The notes under the pieces are model-generated. The model had not been told where the DNA came from. It was given only the letters and a program-made list of their open reading frames with translations, and searched no databases. A program made the position numbers and the translations under genes. A stretch of DNA of 64,000 bases from Nocardioides perillae (GTDB lineage: Bacteria; Actinomycetota; Actinomycetes; Propionibacteriales; Nocardioidaceae), in NCBI RefSeq assembly GCF_013409425.1, contig NZ_JACCAC010000001.1, positions 2,108,001 through 2,172,000 on the forward strand. Direction: 5' to 3'. This document shows positions 17,540 to 26,929 of the stretch, one piece after another (position 1 is the first letter of the stretch; every line of letters begins with the position of its first letter).

Positions 17540-19048
17540 TCAGCCCTCCGCGCGGCGCCGGGCGAGCTCGACCAGGGTCGCCACCGCGACGCCGGTGCCG
17601 CCGGGGGTCGTGTGGCCGCTCGGGCCCCCGCTGTGGAAGGAGGGGCCGGCGATGTCGAGGTGGGCCCACGGCAGGCCCGCGGTGAACTCCCGAAGGAAGG
17701 CCGCGGCGAAGAGCCCGCCGCCCCAGCGCACCCAGTCGTGCTGGGCGAGGTCGGCGACCTTGCTCGAGCGCACCCGCTCCTGCATCTCCTCGGGGATCGG
17801 CATCGGCCACATCGCCTCGCCGACCGCCTCGGAGGCGGCGAGCACCTCGTCGACGACCTCGTCGACGCCCATCACGCCGGTGACCTTGTCGCCGAGCGCG
17901 AGCACCATGTGGCCCGTCAGGGTGGCGACGTCGTAGACCACGTCGGGCGCGACCTCGGTCGCGCGCACCAGCGCGTCGGCCAGCACCAGGCGGCCCTCCG
18001 CGTCGGTGTTGCTCACCTCGACGGTCGTGCCGCCGTAGATCGAGAGGACGTCGCCGGGGCGCACGGCACGACCGGACACCATGTTCTCGGCGAGCGGGGC
18101 GAAGGCGGAGACCTTCACCGGCAGGCCGAGCTCGGCGATCGCGAGGGTGGCGGCCACGACGGCGGCCGCGCCGGCCATGTCGCTCTTCATGTCCTTCATC
18201 GAGGAGCCCGGCTTGAGCGTCAGACCACCGGAGTCGAAGGTGATGCCCTTGCCGACGAAGGCGACGTGGGCGGTCGCGCCCTTCGGCGCGTAGACGAGCT
18301 CGACCAGCCGCGGGGGCGCGTCGGAGGCGCCGCCGACGCCCAGCAGGCCCCCGCAGCCGAGCTCCGCCAGGTCGGTCTCGTCGAGGACGCGCAGGCTGAC
18401 CTTCGGTGCGCCGCGCCCCTTGGTCAGTGCGCCGTGCGCCTGGGCGACCGCCTCCGCCATGCGGGGCGGGGTGAGGTCGCCCGGAGGCGTGTTGACCCAG
18501 TCGCGGGTGGTCGCGACCGCACGCGCCACGACCTGGGCCTCCGCGAGCGCCGCGGTCGTCGCCTTCGACCGCGCCGCGGGGGAGAGCACGACGACCTCGC
18601 TGGGCGTGGCAGCGGTCTGCTCGCCCGACCGGTAGGTGGTGAAGGTGTAGCCGCCGAGGGTGAAGCCCTCCACGGCCGCGCGCACCAGCGTCGCGGAGTC
18701 GGCGGGCAGGGCGAGGGCGACCGAGGCGGCGTTGGTGACGGCGCGCGCAGCGGCCCCGGCCCCGCGGCGGACGGCGACCTGGTCGACGGCCGCCGCCTTG
18801 CCCAGCCCGACCAGCACGAGCAGCGGCGAGGACAGCGTGCCGGCGGTCGGCACCTTGGTGACCTCGCCCGAGGCGCCCTTGACGCCCAGCGACGTCAGCA
18901 GCGGGCGCCACTTGCGCCCCCACGCCTTGGCGACGTCCTCGCCGCCGGGCGCCACCACGGGCCCGTCGGGGCCCTGCACCACCCCCACGACCACGGCGTC
19001 GGCCTTCGACTTGGCGGGGCTGGCGGAGCGCACGGCGTAGGTCGTCAC
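17540..19048 (-). CDS. pepA: Leucyl aminopeptidase (M17)
   Basis: This 502-residue cytosolic metallo-aminopeptidase removes N-terminal residues from peptides. The C-terminal catalytic domain has [15 protein letters not shown] with metal-binding Lys/Asp, [11 protein letters not shown], and the M17 signature [14 protein letters not shown]. The N-terminal domain is less conserved, as usual. The GTG at 19048 was chosen because a -10-like TATGGT (19060-19055) lies six bases before it; the upstream frame is an antisense reading of gcvT. It is divergent from gcvT, with 54 bases between the starts, so the two promoters are back to back. Confidence 0.95.
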   Translation of the reverse strand: MTTYAVRSASPAKSKADAVVVGVVQGPDGPVVAPGGEDVAKAWGRKWRPLLTSLGVKGASGEVTKVPTAGTLSSPLLVLVGLGKAAAVDQVAVRRGAGAAARAVTNAASVALALPADSATLVRAAVEGFTLGGYTFTTYRSGEQTAATPSEVVVLSPAARSKATTAALAEAQVVARAVATTRDWVNTPPGDLTPPRMAEAVAQAHGALTKGRGAPKVSLRVLDETDLAELGCGGLLGVGGASDAPPRLVELVYAPKGATAHVAFVGKGITFDSGGLTLKPGSSMKDMKSDMAGAAAVVAATLAIAELGLPVKVSAFAPLAENMVSGRAVRPGDVLSIYGGTTVEVSNTDAEGRLVLADALVRATEVAPDVVYDVATLTGHMVLALGDKVTGVMGVDEVVDEVLAASEAVGEAMWPMPIPEEMQERVRSSKVADLAQHDWVRWGGGLFAAAFLREFTAGLPWAHLDIAGPSFHSGGPSGHTTPGGTGVAVATLVELARRRAEG

Positions 19049-19102
19049 CGGGTCACCATAGCCACGGCCGCAGGGCTCCTCGGCTGCGGTAGGTTCGCCG
19101 CC

Positions 19103-20212
19103 ATGTCGACCCCGGCCGCCGACCTGCTCACCTCCCCGCTGCACGAGCGCCACCTCGCGCTGGGGGCCAAGCTCGCGGAGTTCGGGGGCTGGTCGATGCC
19201 GCTGGAGTACACCGGGGTGGTCGCCGAGCACACCGCCGTGCGCACCGCGGTGGGGCTCTTCGACGTGAGCCACCTCGGCAAGGCGGTGGTGCGCGGGCCG
19301 GGCGCGGCGGCGTACTGCGACGCGACGCTGAGCAACGACCTGGGCCGGATCGGGCCCGGTCGGGCGCAGTACACCCTGTGCCTCGACGACGCCACCGGCG
19401 GCGTGGTCGACGACCTCATCGCCTACCTCCGCTCCGACGACGAGGTCCTGCTCGTGCCCAACGCCGCCAACACCGCCGAGGTGGTGCGACGGCTGCAGGC
19501 CACTGCGCCCGACGGCGTGGAGGTCGTCGACCAGCACCGTGACCACGCGGTGCTCGCGCTCCAGGGCAGGTACGCCGACGAGGTGCTCGGCGCGGTCGGC
19601 CTCCCGGTCGAGCACGACTACATGTCCTTCGCCGAGGTCGAGCACGACGGCGCGCCCGTGGTGGTCTGCCGGACGGGCTACACCGGTGAGCGGGGCTACG
19701 AGCTGGTCGTGCCGGCCGCGGCCGCGGGGTCGCTGTGGGACGCCCTCGTGGCTGCGGGCGAGCCGCACGGGCTGGTGCCGGCCGGCCTCGGTGCCCGCGA
19801 CACGCTGCGCACCGAGATGGGCTACCCGCTGCACGGGCAGGACATCTCGCTCGGCGTGACGCCCGTGCAGGCCCGGCTCGGCTGGGCGGTCGGCTGGCGC
19901 AAGGAGGCCTTCTGGGGTCGCGACGTGCTGCTGGCGGAGAAGGAGGCCGGCCCGACCCGGCTGCTGCGGGGGCTGAAGGCCGTCGGTCGCGGGATCCCGC
20001 GACCCGGCATGGCCGTGCACCTGCCCGGTGTCGACGAGCCCGTCGCCACCGTCACCTCCGGCACCTTCTCGCCGACGCTGCGCACCGGCGTCGGCCTGGC
20101 GCTGCTGCCGGTCGTCGTGGGCGAGGGCGACCAGGTCGAGCTCGACGTGCGCGGTCGCCGCGAGGTCTTCGACGTCGTCAAGCCGCCCTTCGTCGAGCCC
20201 TCCGTCCGCTGA
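19103..20212 (+). CDS. gcvT: Glycine cleavage system T protein (aminomethyltransferase)
   Basis: A 369-residue tetrahydrofolate-dependent aminomethyltransferase that releases ammonia and makes methylene-THF from the H-protein-bound intermediate. Signatures are [66 protein letters not shown] and the THF-site [22 protein letters not shown]; the tail [13 protein letters not shown] is typical. The ATG at 19103 has TAGGTT (19090-19095) seven bases upstream. The H and P proteins are not in the window. The pathway depends on lipoylated H protein, linking it loosely to the lipoate genes nearby. Confidence 0.95.
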   Translation: MSTPAADLLTSPLHERHLALGAKLAEFGGWSMPLEYTGVVAEHTAVRTAVGLFDVSHLGKAVVRGPGAAAYCDATLSNDLGRIGPGRAQYTLCLDDATGGVVDDLIAYLRSDDEVLLVPNAANTAEVVRRLQATAPDGVEVVDQHRDHAVLALQGRYADEVLGAVGLPVEHDYMSFAEVEHDGAPVVVCRTGYTGERGYELVVPAAAAGSLWDALVAAGEPHGLVPAGLGARDTLRTEMGYPLHGQDISLGVTPVQARLGWAVGWRKEAFWGRDVLLAEKEAGPTRLLRGLKAVGRGIPRPGMAVHLPGVDEPVATVTSGTFSPTLRTGVGLALLPVVVGEGDQVELDVRGRREVFDVVKPPFVEPSVR

Positions 20213-20216
20213 CCCC

Positions 20217-20265
20217 GCAGCGCGTGACCCCTCGGCGGGTGCGCAGCGCGCGACCCCTCGGCGGG
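20217..20265. repeat. 26-bp direct repeat between gcvT and cobS
   Basis: A 23-base sequence (20217-20239) recurs at 20243-20265 with one mismatch, a tandem repeat of period 26 that fills the space between the convergent gcvT and cobS stop codons. No clear terminator hairpin was found there. Confidence 0.75.
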
Positions 20266-20267
20266 GG

Positions 20268-21065
20268 CTAGGGGAGGGCCAGCACCGTCGCGACGAGGGC
20301 GCCGGTGGTGCCGACCTCGACGACCGCGCCGTGCACGTCGCCGGTGAGGCCCCCGAGCCGGCGCACGCAGTGGCGGGCCAGCAGCAGGGCGGGCACCACG
20401 CCCAGCAGGCCGGCGAGCAGGGCCGCTCCGTGCTCGCCGCCGCCGCCGGAGACGGCCCCCAGCACCACGCAGGCGAGCACGGAGGTCACGACCGCGACGG
20501 CCAGCCCGGCGGGGCGCAACGACCCGGCGACGGTGGCACCGAGACCGTCGGGTCGCGCGGCAGGGAAGGCCGGCAGGCAGGCGAGGGCCAGCGCCAGGCG
20601 ACCCGTGACGAGGGCGACCACCAGGCTCGCGCCGCCGACGCCGACCGACAGTGCGCTCGCCAGCGCGGCCACCTGCACCAGTAGCACCAGCACGAGGGTG
20701 GCGACGCCGAAGGGGCCGACGTCGGAGGCGCGCATCACCTCGAGCGCGCCCGGCGCCGGGCGGCCCGAGCCGAGGCCGTCGGCGGTGTCGGCGAGGCCGT
20801 CGAGGTGCATCGCCCGCGTCAGCAGGGCGAGGGCGCCGACCGCGAGGCAGGCGAGCAGCAGCGGCGAGCCCTCGGCGCGTCCGGCGGCGAGGCCGAGCGG
20901 GGCCGCGACGACCGCCGCGAGGAGCAGGCCCACGGCCGGGGCGAGGGCCATGGCCCACCCGGCCACGCGCCGGTCGACGCGCCGCGGTGCCGCCACCGGG
21001 ACGGCGGTGAGCGTGCCGAGCGTGAGGCGCGCGGCGTCCGGCAGCAACGAGGCGAGGCGGCTCAC
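20268..21065 (-). CDS. cobS: Adenosylcobinamide-GDP ribazoletransferase
   Basis: A 265-residue integral membrane enzyme that joins adenosylcobinamide-GDP with alpha-ribazole (phosphate) to complete the cobalamin lower loop. Family motifs are LTLGTLTAVPV at the N terminus, the catalytic acidic stretch RAMHLDGLADTADGLG with ASDVGPFGVATLVLVLL, and GDVHGAVVEVGTT near the end. Six or seven membrane helices are apparent. The GTG at 21065 overlaps the preceding gene by 4 bases (GTGA). It is the last gene of the riboswitch-led corrinoid operon. Confidence 0.94.
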   Translation of the reverse strand: MSRLASLLPDAARLTLGTLTAVPVAAPRRVDRRVAGWAMALAPAVGLLLAAVVAAPLGLAAGRAEGSPLLLACLAVGALALLTRAMHLDGLADTADGLGSGRPAPGALEVMRASDVGPFGVATLVLVLLVQVAALASALSVGVGGASLVVALVTGRLALALACLPAFPAARPDGLGATVAGSLRPAGLAVAVVTSVLACVVLGAVSGGGGEHGAALLAGLLGVVPALLLARHCVRRLGGLTGDVHGAVVEVGTTGALVATVLALP

Positions 21066-22450
21066 AGCCTCACCACCCTGCCTGCCACGCACCAGCGCAC
21101 GTCCTCGGACTCTGCGGCGAGTGCCGCGTTGAGCCGGCCCACCTCGTCGCGCCAGCGGCGCAGCGCAGCGGTCGCGGGCACGAGGCCCTGGCCGACCTCG
21201 TTGGAGACCGCGACCACGCGCCGGCCGGTCGCGCACCACGCCGCGACCAGCGCCGCGCACTCCGCGGCCACCGCGTCGCCCGCGCCGGCGGCCCACGCGT
21301 CGTCGTCCCAGGCGTCGTGGGCGTCGAAGACCCGGGTCAGCCACAGCGTCAGGCAGTCGACGAGCAGCGGGCCGCCGTCGGCCTGCAGCAGGGGGACCAG
21401 GTCGGTGGTCTCGAGCGTGGTCCACCTGGCCGGGCGCTGCGCGCGGTGCCGCGCCACGCGCTCGACCCACTCCGGGTCGTCACCGGGCGGGTAGGACGTG
21501 GCGACGTAGGTGACGTCGTCGGCGCTGGTCAGCAGTCGCTCGGCCTCCCGCGACTTGCCCGAGCGGGCCCCGCCGAGCACCAGGGTGCGGCCGGTCGACG
21601 GCGGCACCACGGGGCCCGGCTCACCCTGGCCGTGGGGGCCGACGGTCACGACGGTGCCGTCGTCGACCACCCGCGCGCCGCAGTCGCGCAGCCGGCGCGC
21701 GAGCTCGGGGGTGGGCGGGTTGTGGTGCGACAGGTGCACGGCGAGCACGTCGGTGCCGGGGACGACGGCGCCGACCGCCCGCAGCCGGCGCAGCTGCTCG
21801 GCGAAGCCCACCAGCCCGAGGTGGCCCTCGCCGGCGAGGTCGGCTCGGTCGCCGAAGGTCTCCTCCAGCGCCACCACGTCGTACGCCGCACCCTCCGCCG
21901 CCGCGACCGTCGCCGCGGGCAGCGCGCCGGTGTCGGTGGCCCACAGCAGGCGGCCGCCGTCGGGGGTGGCGACGTCGTAGAGCACGGCGTCGGGGGCGTC
22001 GCCGTCGCCGAGACCGGTGCGGTGAGCGGCCTCGAGCACCCGCACGGTGCACCCGGCGACCTCGTGCACCTCGCCCGGACGCACGGGCACCCAGGTGACG
22101 GGGGCGTCGGGGGAGAGCCAGGGACGGGCCGCCGCGACCGCGTCGGGCGGGCCGAGGACGACGAGGGGAGCGTCGCCCACCCAGTCGCGGAACATCAGCG
22201 TGGCGGGGCTGCAGTGGTCGGCGTGCTGGTGGGTCCACAGCACGGCGCGCACGCCCGCCAGCGAGGTGCCGCACCGCTCGGCGGCGGCGGGGGTCGCCGG
22301 GCCGCAGTCGAGCAGCAGCACGTCGTCGAGGAGCGCCGAGGTCTGGGTGCGCCAGCGCCCGGCCGCCCGCTCGGCACCGCAGGAGGCGCACCGGCAGAAG
22401 GCGTTCGGCCAGCCATCGGCCGCGCCCGTGCCGAGCAGCCGCAGCCTCAC
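21062..22450 (-). CDS. cobU: PhnP-like MBL-fold hydrolase fused to CobU kinase/guanylyltransferase
   Basis: This 462-residue protein has two parts. Residues 1 to about 275 are a metallo-beta-lactamase-fold hydrolase: LLGTGAADGWPNAFCRCASC resembles the PhnP N terminus with its structural zinc cysteines, and the metal site is His74/His76/Asp78/His79 in THQHADHC. The C-terminal part from about residue 280 is CobU: P-loop GGARSGKS, VTYVATSYPPGDDPEW, LLVDCLTLWLTR, VVAVSNEVGQGLVP. CobU phosphorylates adenosylcobinamide and adds GMP. The hydrolase activity is unknown. Both junctions to neighbours are 4-bp GTGA overlaps, so start at 22450 is firm. Confidence 0.9.
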   Translation of the reverse strand: MRLRLLGTGAADGWPNAFCRCASCGAERAAGRWRTQTSALLDDVLLLDCGPATPAAAERCGTSLAGVRAVLWTHQHADHCSPATLMFRDWVGDAPLVVLGPPDAVAAARPWLSPDAPVTWVPVRPGEVHEVAGCTVRVLEAAHRTGLGDGDAPDAVLYDVATPDGGRLLWATDTGALPAATVAAAEGAAYDVVALEETFGDRADLAGEGHLGLVGFAEQLRRLRAVGAVVPGTDVLAVHLSHHNPPTPELARRLRDCGARVVDDGTVVTVGPHGQGEPGPVVPPSTGRTLVLGGARSGKSREAERLLTSADDVTYVATSYPPGDDPEWVERVARHRAQRPARWTTLETTDLVPLLQADGGPLLVDCLTLWLTRVFDAHDAWDDDAWAAGAGDAVAAECAALVAAWCATGRRVVAVSNEVGQGLVPATAALRRWRDEVGRLNAALAAESEDVRWCVAGRVVRL

Positions 22451-23304
22451 GGCACGCGCTCGGGTGCGCGCTCGAAGACCGGCGCGGCCTCGAAGGCCGC
22501 GAGGCGCGAGGCGCGGCGCAGTGCGCGCAGCAGCGGACGCCCGACCAGCAGCAGGACCACGAGGCTCGACAGGCCGCGGCCGAGGTCCCACAGCAGCGAG
22601 GTCGCGAGGTAGTAGCGGGCGTAGGACGCCACGTTGGCCGCGGCGCCGGCGCCGGCCTCGAAGCTCAGGCCGTCGCCGTACTGCGCGAAGGGCCAGAACC
22701 ACAGGTTCATCAGCGCGCCGTAGGCCAGCCCGGTGACCAGCCCGAGGCCGGCGAGGAGCGTCACCTCGGTGCGCCCGCGGGCGGCCCGCGGCAGGCAGCC
22801 GCCGAGGAAGCCGACCCAGCCCGCGGCGATCATCTGGAAGGGCAGCCAGGGGCCGACGCCGCCGGTGATGAGGGCCCCGACGAGGAGCGTGAGGCAGCCC
22901 AGCACGAAGCCGAAGCCGCGCCCGAAGACCCGCCCGCCGAGCAGGATCACGGCGAAGCTCGGCTCCAGGCCGGCCGCGCCCGGTGAGAGCGCGCGCAGCG
23001 CGCCGCCGACCGAGGCGAGCATCCCGAGCAGCGCCACCGCCTTGGCGTCGAGCCCGCCGGCGTCGACCTCCGCGAGGACGACCGCGACCAGCAGCGGCAG
23101 CACCGCGACGAAGAGCCAGGGCGCGTCGCTCGCGTGGGAGGCGCCCTCGCCCGCGCCGCCCGTGTCGAGCACGAAGGGCCAGCCGAAGGCCGCCAGGGAG
23201 ACCAGCGAGGCCACGAGCAGCGTGAGCGCGGCGCCCCACCGCAGGCGCACGACCCGGGGAGCGGCTGCCGCCTCGGGGCGGGCCCCGGTGGCGGCGGTGC
23301 TCAC
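22447..23304 (-). CDS. ECF transporter substrate-specificity (S) component
   Basis: A 285-residue membrane protein with about seven hydrophobic segments. It matches the S-component type found with cobalt/cobalamin ECF systems: EPSFAVILLGGRVFGRGFGFVLGCLTLLVGALITGGVGPWLPFQM is the typical core, followed by YGALMNLWFWPF. The N-terminal stretch is Ala-rich and cytosolic, and a charged tail follows the last helix. Overlaps of 4 bases join it to the ATPase gene upstream and the PhnP-CobU gene downstream. The riboswitch and the downstream cob genes suggest that it binds cobalamin or cobinamide; that is inference from context. Confidence 0.86.
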   Translation of the reverse strand: MSTAATGARPEAAAAPRVVRLRWGAALTLLVASLVSLAAFGWPFVLDTGGAGEGASHASDAPWLFVAVLPLLVAVVLAEVDAGGLDAKAVALLGMLASVGGALRALSPGAAGLEPSFAVILLGGRVFGRGFGFVLGCLTLLVGALITGGVGPWLPFQMIAAGWVGFLGGCLPRAARGRTEVTLLAGLGLVTGLAYGALMNLWFWPFAQYGDGLSFEAGAGAAANVASYARYYLATSLLWDLGRGLSSLVVLLLVGRPLLRALRRASRLAAFEAAPVFERAPERVP

Positions 23305-24875
23305 GACACCTCCAGCGTCTGCAGGGCGTCGGCCACGTCGTCGGCGGTGAGCCACGCCTGCGGCGCCATCACCTTCGAGACCTGCGGGGCGAACGCGGGG
23401 GAGGCGACGACGACGTCGGGCGCCGGGCCGTCGGCCACGACCTCGCCGTCGGCGAGGACGACGACGCGGGAGGCGACGGCGGCGACCAGCTCGACGTCGT
23501 GGGTGGCCAGGACGACGCCGTGGCCGGTGGCCGCGAGGTCGCGCAACCGGGCCACGAGCCGCCGCTTCGCGACGTAGTCGAGGCCGCGGGTCGGCTCGTC
23601 GAGCAGCAGCAGCCGCGGTCCGGCGGCCATCACGACGGCGAGCACGAGCGAGAGCTTCTGCCCCTCCGAGAGGTCGCGGGGGTGGTGGTCGTCCGCGATG
23701 CCGGGGGCGAGGTCGTCGAGCAGCCCTCGGGTGGTGCCGGGTGCGGCGTGGGCGTCGCGGTCGGCGGCGCGGCACTCCTCGGCCACCGAGGCGGCGTAGA
23801 GCAGGTCGCTCGGCACCTGCGGGACCAGGCCCGCAGAGGCGGCGTCGAGCAGGCCGGCGCGCGTGCGCTGCAGCCCGGCGAGGGTGCGCAGCAGCGTCGA
23901 CTTGCCGGCGCCGTTGCGGCCCATGACGGCCACCACCTCGCCCTCGAAGACGTCGAGGTCGACGTCGTCGAGCACCGTGCGCCGGCCGTAGCCGCTGACC
24001 AGGCCGCGGGTGCGGACCACCGCGGCGCCGCAGGTGGTCGCGAGGTGCGGCGGTGGGTCGACGTCGGCGAGGCGGACGCGCAGGTCGACCGAGCGGCGCC
24101 GGGCGTCGCGCACGGTGAGGGGGAGCGGGTCCCAGCCCGCGGCGCGGCCCAGCTCCACCACCGGCGGCGCCACGGGGGTGGTGGCCAGCACGTCCTCGGG
24201 GAGGCCGTGCACCAGGGGGCCGTCGCCGGGCAGCCACACCACGCGGTCGCTGAACTGCACCACCCGCTCGAGGCGGTGCTCGGCGAGCACGACGGTGAGG
24301 CCGAGGTCGTGCACGAGGCGCTGGAGGCTGGCCAGCACGTCCTCGGCCGCCACCGGGTCGAGCGCGGAGGTGGGCTCGTCGAGCACGAGCACCCGCGGGT
24401 GGGTGGTGAGGACGGAGCCGATGGCCACGCGCTGCTGCTGCCCGCCCGAGAGGTGGGCGAGCGGGCGGCCGCGCAGGTCGGCGAGGCCGAGCAGGTCGAG
24501 CGTCTCCTCGACGCGCTTGCGCATGGTGGCGGGCGGCAGCCCGAGCGACTCCATGCCGTAGGCCAGCTCGTCCTCGACGTTGTCGGTCACGAAGCCGGCG
24601 AGCGGGTCCTGCCCGACGAAGCCGACGACGTCGGCGAGGTCGCGCGGGCGGTGGGTCGCGGTGTCGCGCCCGGCGACGGTGACCCGGCCCCGCAGGGTGC
24701 CGCCGGTGAAGTGCGGCACGAGGCCGTTGAGGGTGCGCAGCAGCGTCGACTTGCCGCTGCCGGTGGTGCCGACCACGAGGACCATCTCGCCCTCGGGCAC
24801 GTGCAGGTCGACGTCGCGCAGCACCGGCGCGTCGGCGCCGTCGTAGGTCACCGAGACCTGCTCGAGGCGGATCAC
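23301..24875 (-). CDS. ecfA: ECF transporter ATPase, fused EcfA-EcfA'
   Basis: One 524-residue chain carries two complete ABC ATPase domains. The first has Walker A at residues 36-43 (GTTGSGKS), signature LSGGQQQR, and Walker B VLVLDEPTSALD. The second has Walker A GRNGAGKST near residue 320, signature LSEGQKLS, and Walker B LLLLDEPTRGLD. Fusion of the two energizing ATPases is known in actinobacterial ECF systems. A non-conserved linker of about 50 residues joins the halves. GTG 24875 overlaps the permease stop by 4 bases and its own stop overlaps the S-component start by 4. Confidence 0.93.
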   Translation of the reverse strand: MIRLEQVSVTYDGADAPVLRDVDLHVPEGEMVLVVGTTGSGKSTLLRTLNGLVPHFTGGTLRGRVTVAGRDTATHRPRDLADVVGFVGQDPLAGFVTDNVEDELAYGMESLGLPPATMRKRVEETLDLLGLADLRGRPLAHLSGGQQQRVAIGSVLTTHPRVLVLDEPTSALDPVAAEDVLASLQRLVHDLGLTVVLAEHRLERVVQFSDRVVWLPGDGPLVHGLPEDVLATTPVAPPVVELGRAAGWDPLPLTVRDARRRSVDLRVRLADVDPPPHLATTCGAAVVRTRGLVSGYGRRTVLDDVDLDVFEGEVVAVMGRNGAGKSTLLRTLAGLQRTRAGLLDAASAGLVPQVPSDLLYAASVAEECRAADRDAHAAPGTTRGLLDDLAPGIADDHHPRDLSEGQKLSLVLAVVMAAGPRLLLLDEPTRGLDYVAKRRLVARLRDLAATGHGVVLATHDVELVAAVASRVVVLADGEVVADGPAPDVVVASPAFAPQVSKVMAPQAWLTADDVADALQTLEVS

Positions 24876-26020
24876 GCGGCCGCTCCCGCGGTCTGGGCGC
24901 GCGGGGTCAGCGGCGGGGCGGCGGCCTCCGGCGGCGGCGGGGCGAGCACGGCCGGCAGCGCGGCGACCAGGATGCCGGCGAGGGCGACGAGCGGCACGGG
25001 TGGCAGCGCGGTGGGGGAGGCTAGCGTGAGCAGCTCGGGGCTCGTGGCGCCGGTCCAGAAGACCGCGCCGGCGGCGACCAGGCCGCACGCCACGACCAGC
25101 AGCTCGGGCAGGGCCCACGGGTCCGGGCGGTAGCGCGAGCGGCCCGAGCGTCGTCCCCCGAGCCACAGCCCGGCCACCGCGAGCGCGCTGCCGCCCAGCA
25201 GCAGGGGTGCGCCGTACCCGTGGGCGGTCAGCAGGCCGTAGACGCCGGCGAGCAGGCCGATCGAGCCGCCGAGCACCAGCGCGCTGGTCGCGCGGCGCGC
25301 GCGGACGCTCTCGCCGGTGGTGCGGCCGTAGCCGCGGGAGTCCATCGCGGCGGCCAGGTCGACCGAGCGCTCGAGCGCCCCCTCGAGCACCGGCATCGCG
25401 AGGCGCCCGAAGCGGCGCACCCGCTCGGCCAGGCCGGCAGGGCCGCGGCGCACCGGCGCCCCACGCATGCGGCCCGCGGTGCGCACCCGCGCCGCGTCGG
25501 TGGCCAGCTGCGGGGCGAAGGTGAGCGCGATGACGCAGGCGATGCCGACCTCGTAGAGCGCCGCCGGCACCGAGCGCAGCAGCCGCCGCGCGCTGCCGAG
25601 GGCGTTGGCCGCGCCGATGCAGCAGAAGATCGTCGCCAGCTGCAGGCCGTGCCACAGCGCCGCGAGCACCGCCTCGAGCGTGACGACGCCGCCGATCTTG
25701 AGGCCGGTGCCGGCGGGCAGCGGCAGCTGCGGCAGCGTGAACAGCACCGTCAGCCCCTGGGTGCGGGTCGACAGCAGCGCCTGGAAGACGACGTGCAGCG
25801 CGATGACGAGGAGGGCGAGGCGGAAGAACAGGGCGTACGACGCGGCCCACGGCGTGTCGGCGCGGCGTGCGGAGAAGACGAAGAAGGTGACGGCCGCGAT
25901 CGTCAGCAGCACGACCGGGTTGGCGGTGCGGCTGGCGGCCGCCACCAGCGCGATCGCCCACAGCCACCACGCCCCCGGGTGCAGCACCCGGGGGTGGGTG
26001 GGGCGGTGGTGGGCGCGCAC
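24872..26020 (-). CDS. ecfT: ECF transporter transmembrane (T) component
   Basis: A 382-residue CbiQ/EcfT-type membrane protein that couples the ATPases to the S component. The N-terminal HPGAWWLWAIALVAAASRTANP is typical, and the coupling-helix motifs are present: ATDAARVRTAGRMRG and AAAMDSRGYGRTTGE, each with the Ala-Arg-Gly core. It is longer than usual because three more hydrophobic helices follow the coupling region (about residues 235-370). The GTG at 26020 follows a GAGG by nine bases; start is moderately sure. The preceding gene ends 29 bases upstream. Confidence 0.88.
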   Translation of the reverse strand: MRAHHRPTHPRVLHPGAWWLWAIALVAAASRTANPVVLLTIAAVTFFVFSARRADTPWAASYALFFRLALLVIALHVVFQALLSTRTQGLTVLFTLPQLPLPAGTGLKIGGVVTLEAVLAALWHGLQLATIFCCIGAANALGSARRLLRSVPAALYEVGIACVIALTFAPQLATDAARVRTAGRMRGAPVRRGPAGLAERVRRFGRLAMPVLEGALERSVDLAAAMDSRGYGRTTGESVRARRATSALVLGGSIGLLAGVYGLLTAHGYGAPLLLGGSALAVAGLWLGGRRSGRSRYRPDPWALPELLVVACGLVAAGAVFWTGATSPELLTLASPTALPPVPLVALAGILVAALPAVLAPPPPEAAAPPLTPRAQTAGAAA

Positions 26021-26049
26021 GCGCGTGGCCTCGTCGGGTGCCTCCGGCG

Positions 26050-26832
26050 TCAGCCCCGACGGTCGGCGGTGCGGCGGCGCGCGAGCACGATGCCGCCGAT
26101 GACGAGCGTGAGGACGACGGCGGGCAGCAGGAGGTAGAGCCACGCGTCGGAGGGCGCCTCGTCGGCCGACTCGAGCGACTGGTCGCCCGGGAACTCCTCG
26201 GTCGGCAGGGCGTCGCCCTGGTCGAGCCCGGCGATCGCGAAGTCGACGGTCTCCTCGCCGTCGGCCGGGGTCGCGGTGTCGACGACGCCGCCGCAGCCGC
26301 TGGCGGGGTAGCCACCGACGGCGCAGAGCAGGCCGCCGTCGTCGGTGCGGGTCTCGGCGACGGCCGAGACCGCCTGGAGGGCGTTGGCCGACTCCGGCAC
26401 GACGGCGCAGGCGGCGCTCGGCTCGGGCACGACCGCGCCCTCGCTGTCGGCCTCGACGCCGTAGTCGAGGACCACGGCCACCCGCTTCTCGCCCTCGGCG
26501 GCGGTCTCCTCGGCGCAGACGGCGTCGAAGGTGACGGTCTCGAGGTCGGCGCGGGGCAGGTTGGGCGCGGTGAAGTCGGCGGGGGCGGCGTAGCGCAGCG
26601 CCTCGACGGCGCCGTCCTCCGGCACGAAGTCGGCCAGGCCCACCTCGGAGGTGACGTACTCGCCGCCCTCGACGTGGAAGTAGCCCCAGTAGCGGTAGAT
26701 CTGGGCCTCGCCGTCGGCCTGGGCCGGGGCGAGCGAGCCGGTGACGGCGACCAGGGCCGCGACGGCGGCGGTCGCGACCGCGGCGGTGACGCGGCGCAGG
26801 GGACGGGCGGTCCGGGGGGTGCGGGTGGTCAT
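26050..26832 (-). CDS. SCO2322-family secreted, membrane-anchored protein
   Basis: A 260-residue protein like Streptomyces SCO2322, a family found next to cobalt/cobalamin ECF transporters. It has a Sec-type signal peptide (Arg-rich start, then AAVATAAVAALVAVTGSLAPAQA, cleavage near residue 39), a large extracytoplasmic part starting QIYRYWGYFHVEGGEYV, and one membrane helix (LYLLLPAVVLTLVIGGIVLA) before a short basic tail. Six cysteines, in pairs such as C-A-V-G-G-Y and SGCGG, could form disulfides. The function is unknown; being the first gene behind the cobalamin riboswitch suggests surface binding of corrinoids. The ATG follows a GGAAAGG ribosome site. Confidence 0.82.
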   Translation of the reverse strand: MTTRTPRTARPLRRVTAAVATAAVAALVAVTGSLAPAQADGEAQIYRYWGYFHVEGGEYVTSEVGLADFVPEDGAVEALRYAAPADFTAPNLPRADLETVTFDAVCAEETAAEGEKRVAVVLDYGVEADSEGAVVPEPSAACAVVPESANALQAVSAVAETRTDDGGLLCAVGGYPASGCGGVVDTATPADGEETVDFAIAGLDQGDALPTEEFPGDQSLESADEAPSDAWLYLLLPAVVLTLVIGGIVLARRRTADRRG

Positions 26833-26929
26833 GGGAGACCTTTCCGGGCACGCACGGCGATCCGTCCTGGTGACCTGGGCGGAACGCTCCGTGCCGTAGT
26901 CCTCGACGGTGGTGGGGAGCTCACGTCGC

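Noticed and set aside
16997..19102. Plus-strand frame running into gcvT
   Set aside because: It is antisense to pepA; the gcvT family homology begins at the ATG at 19103, which has its own promoter-like box.
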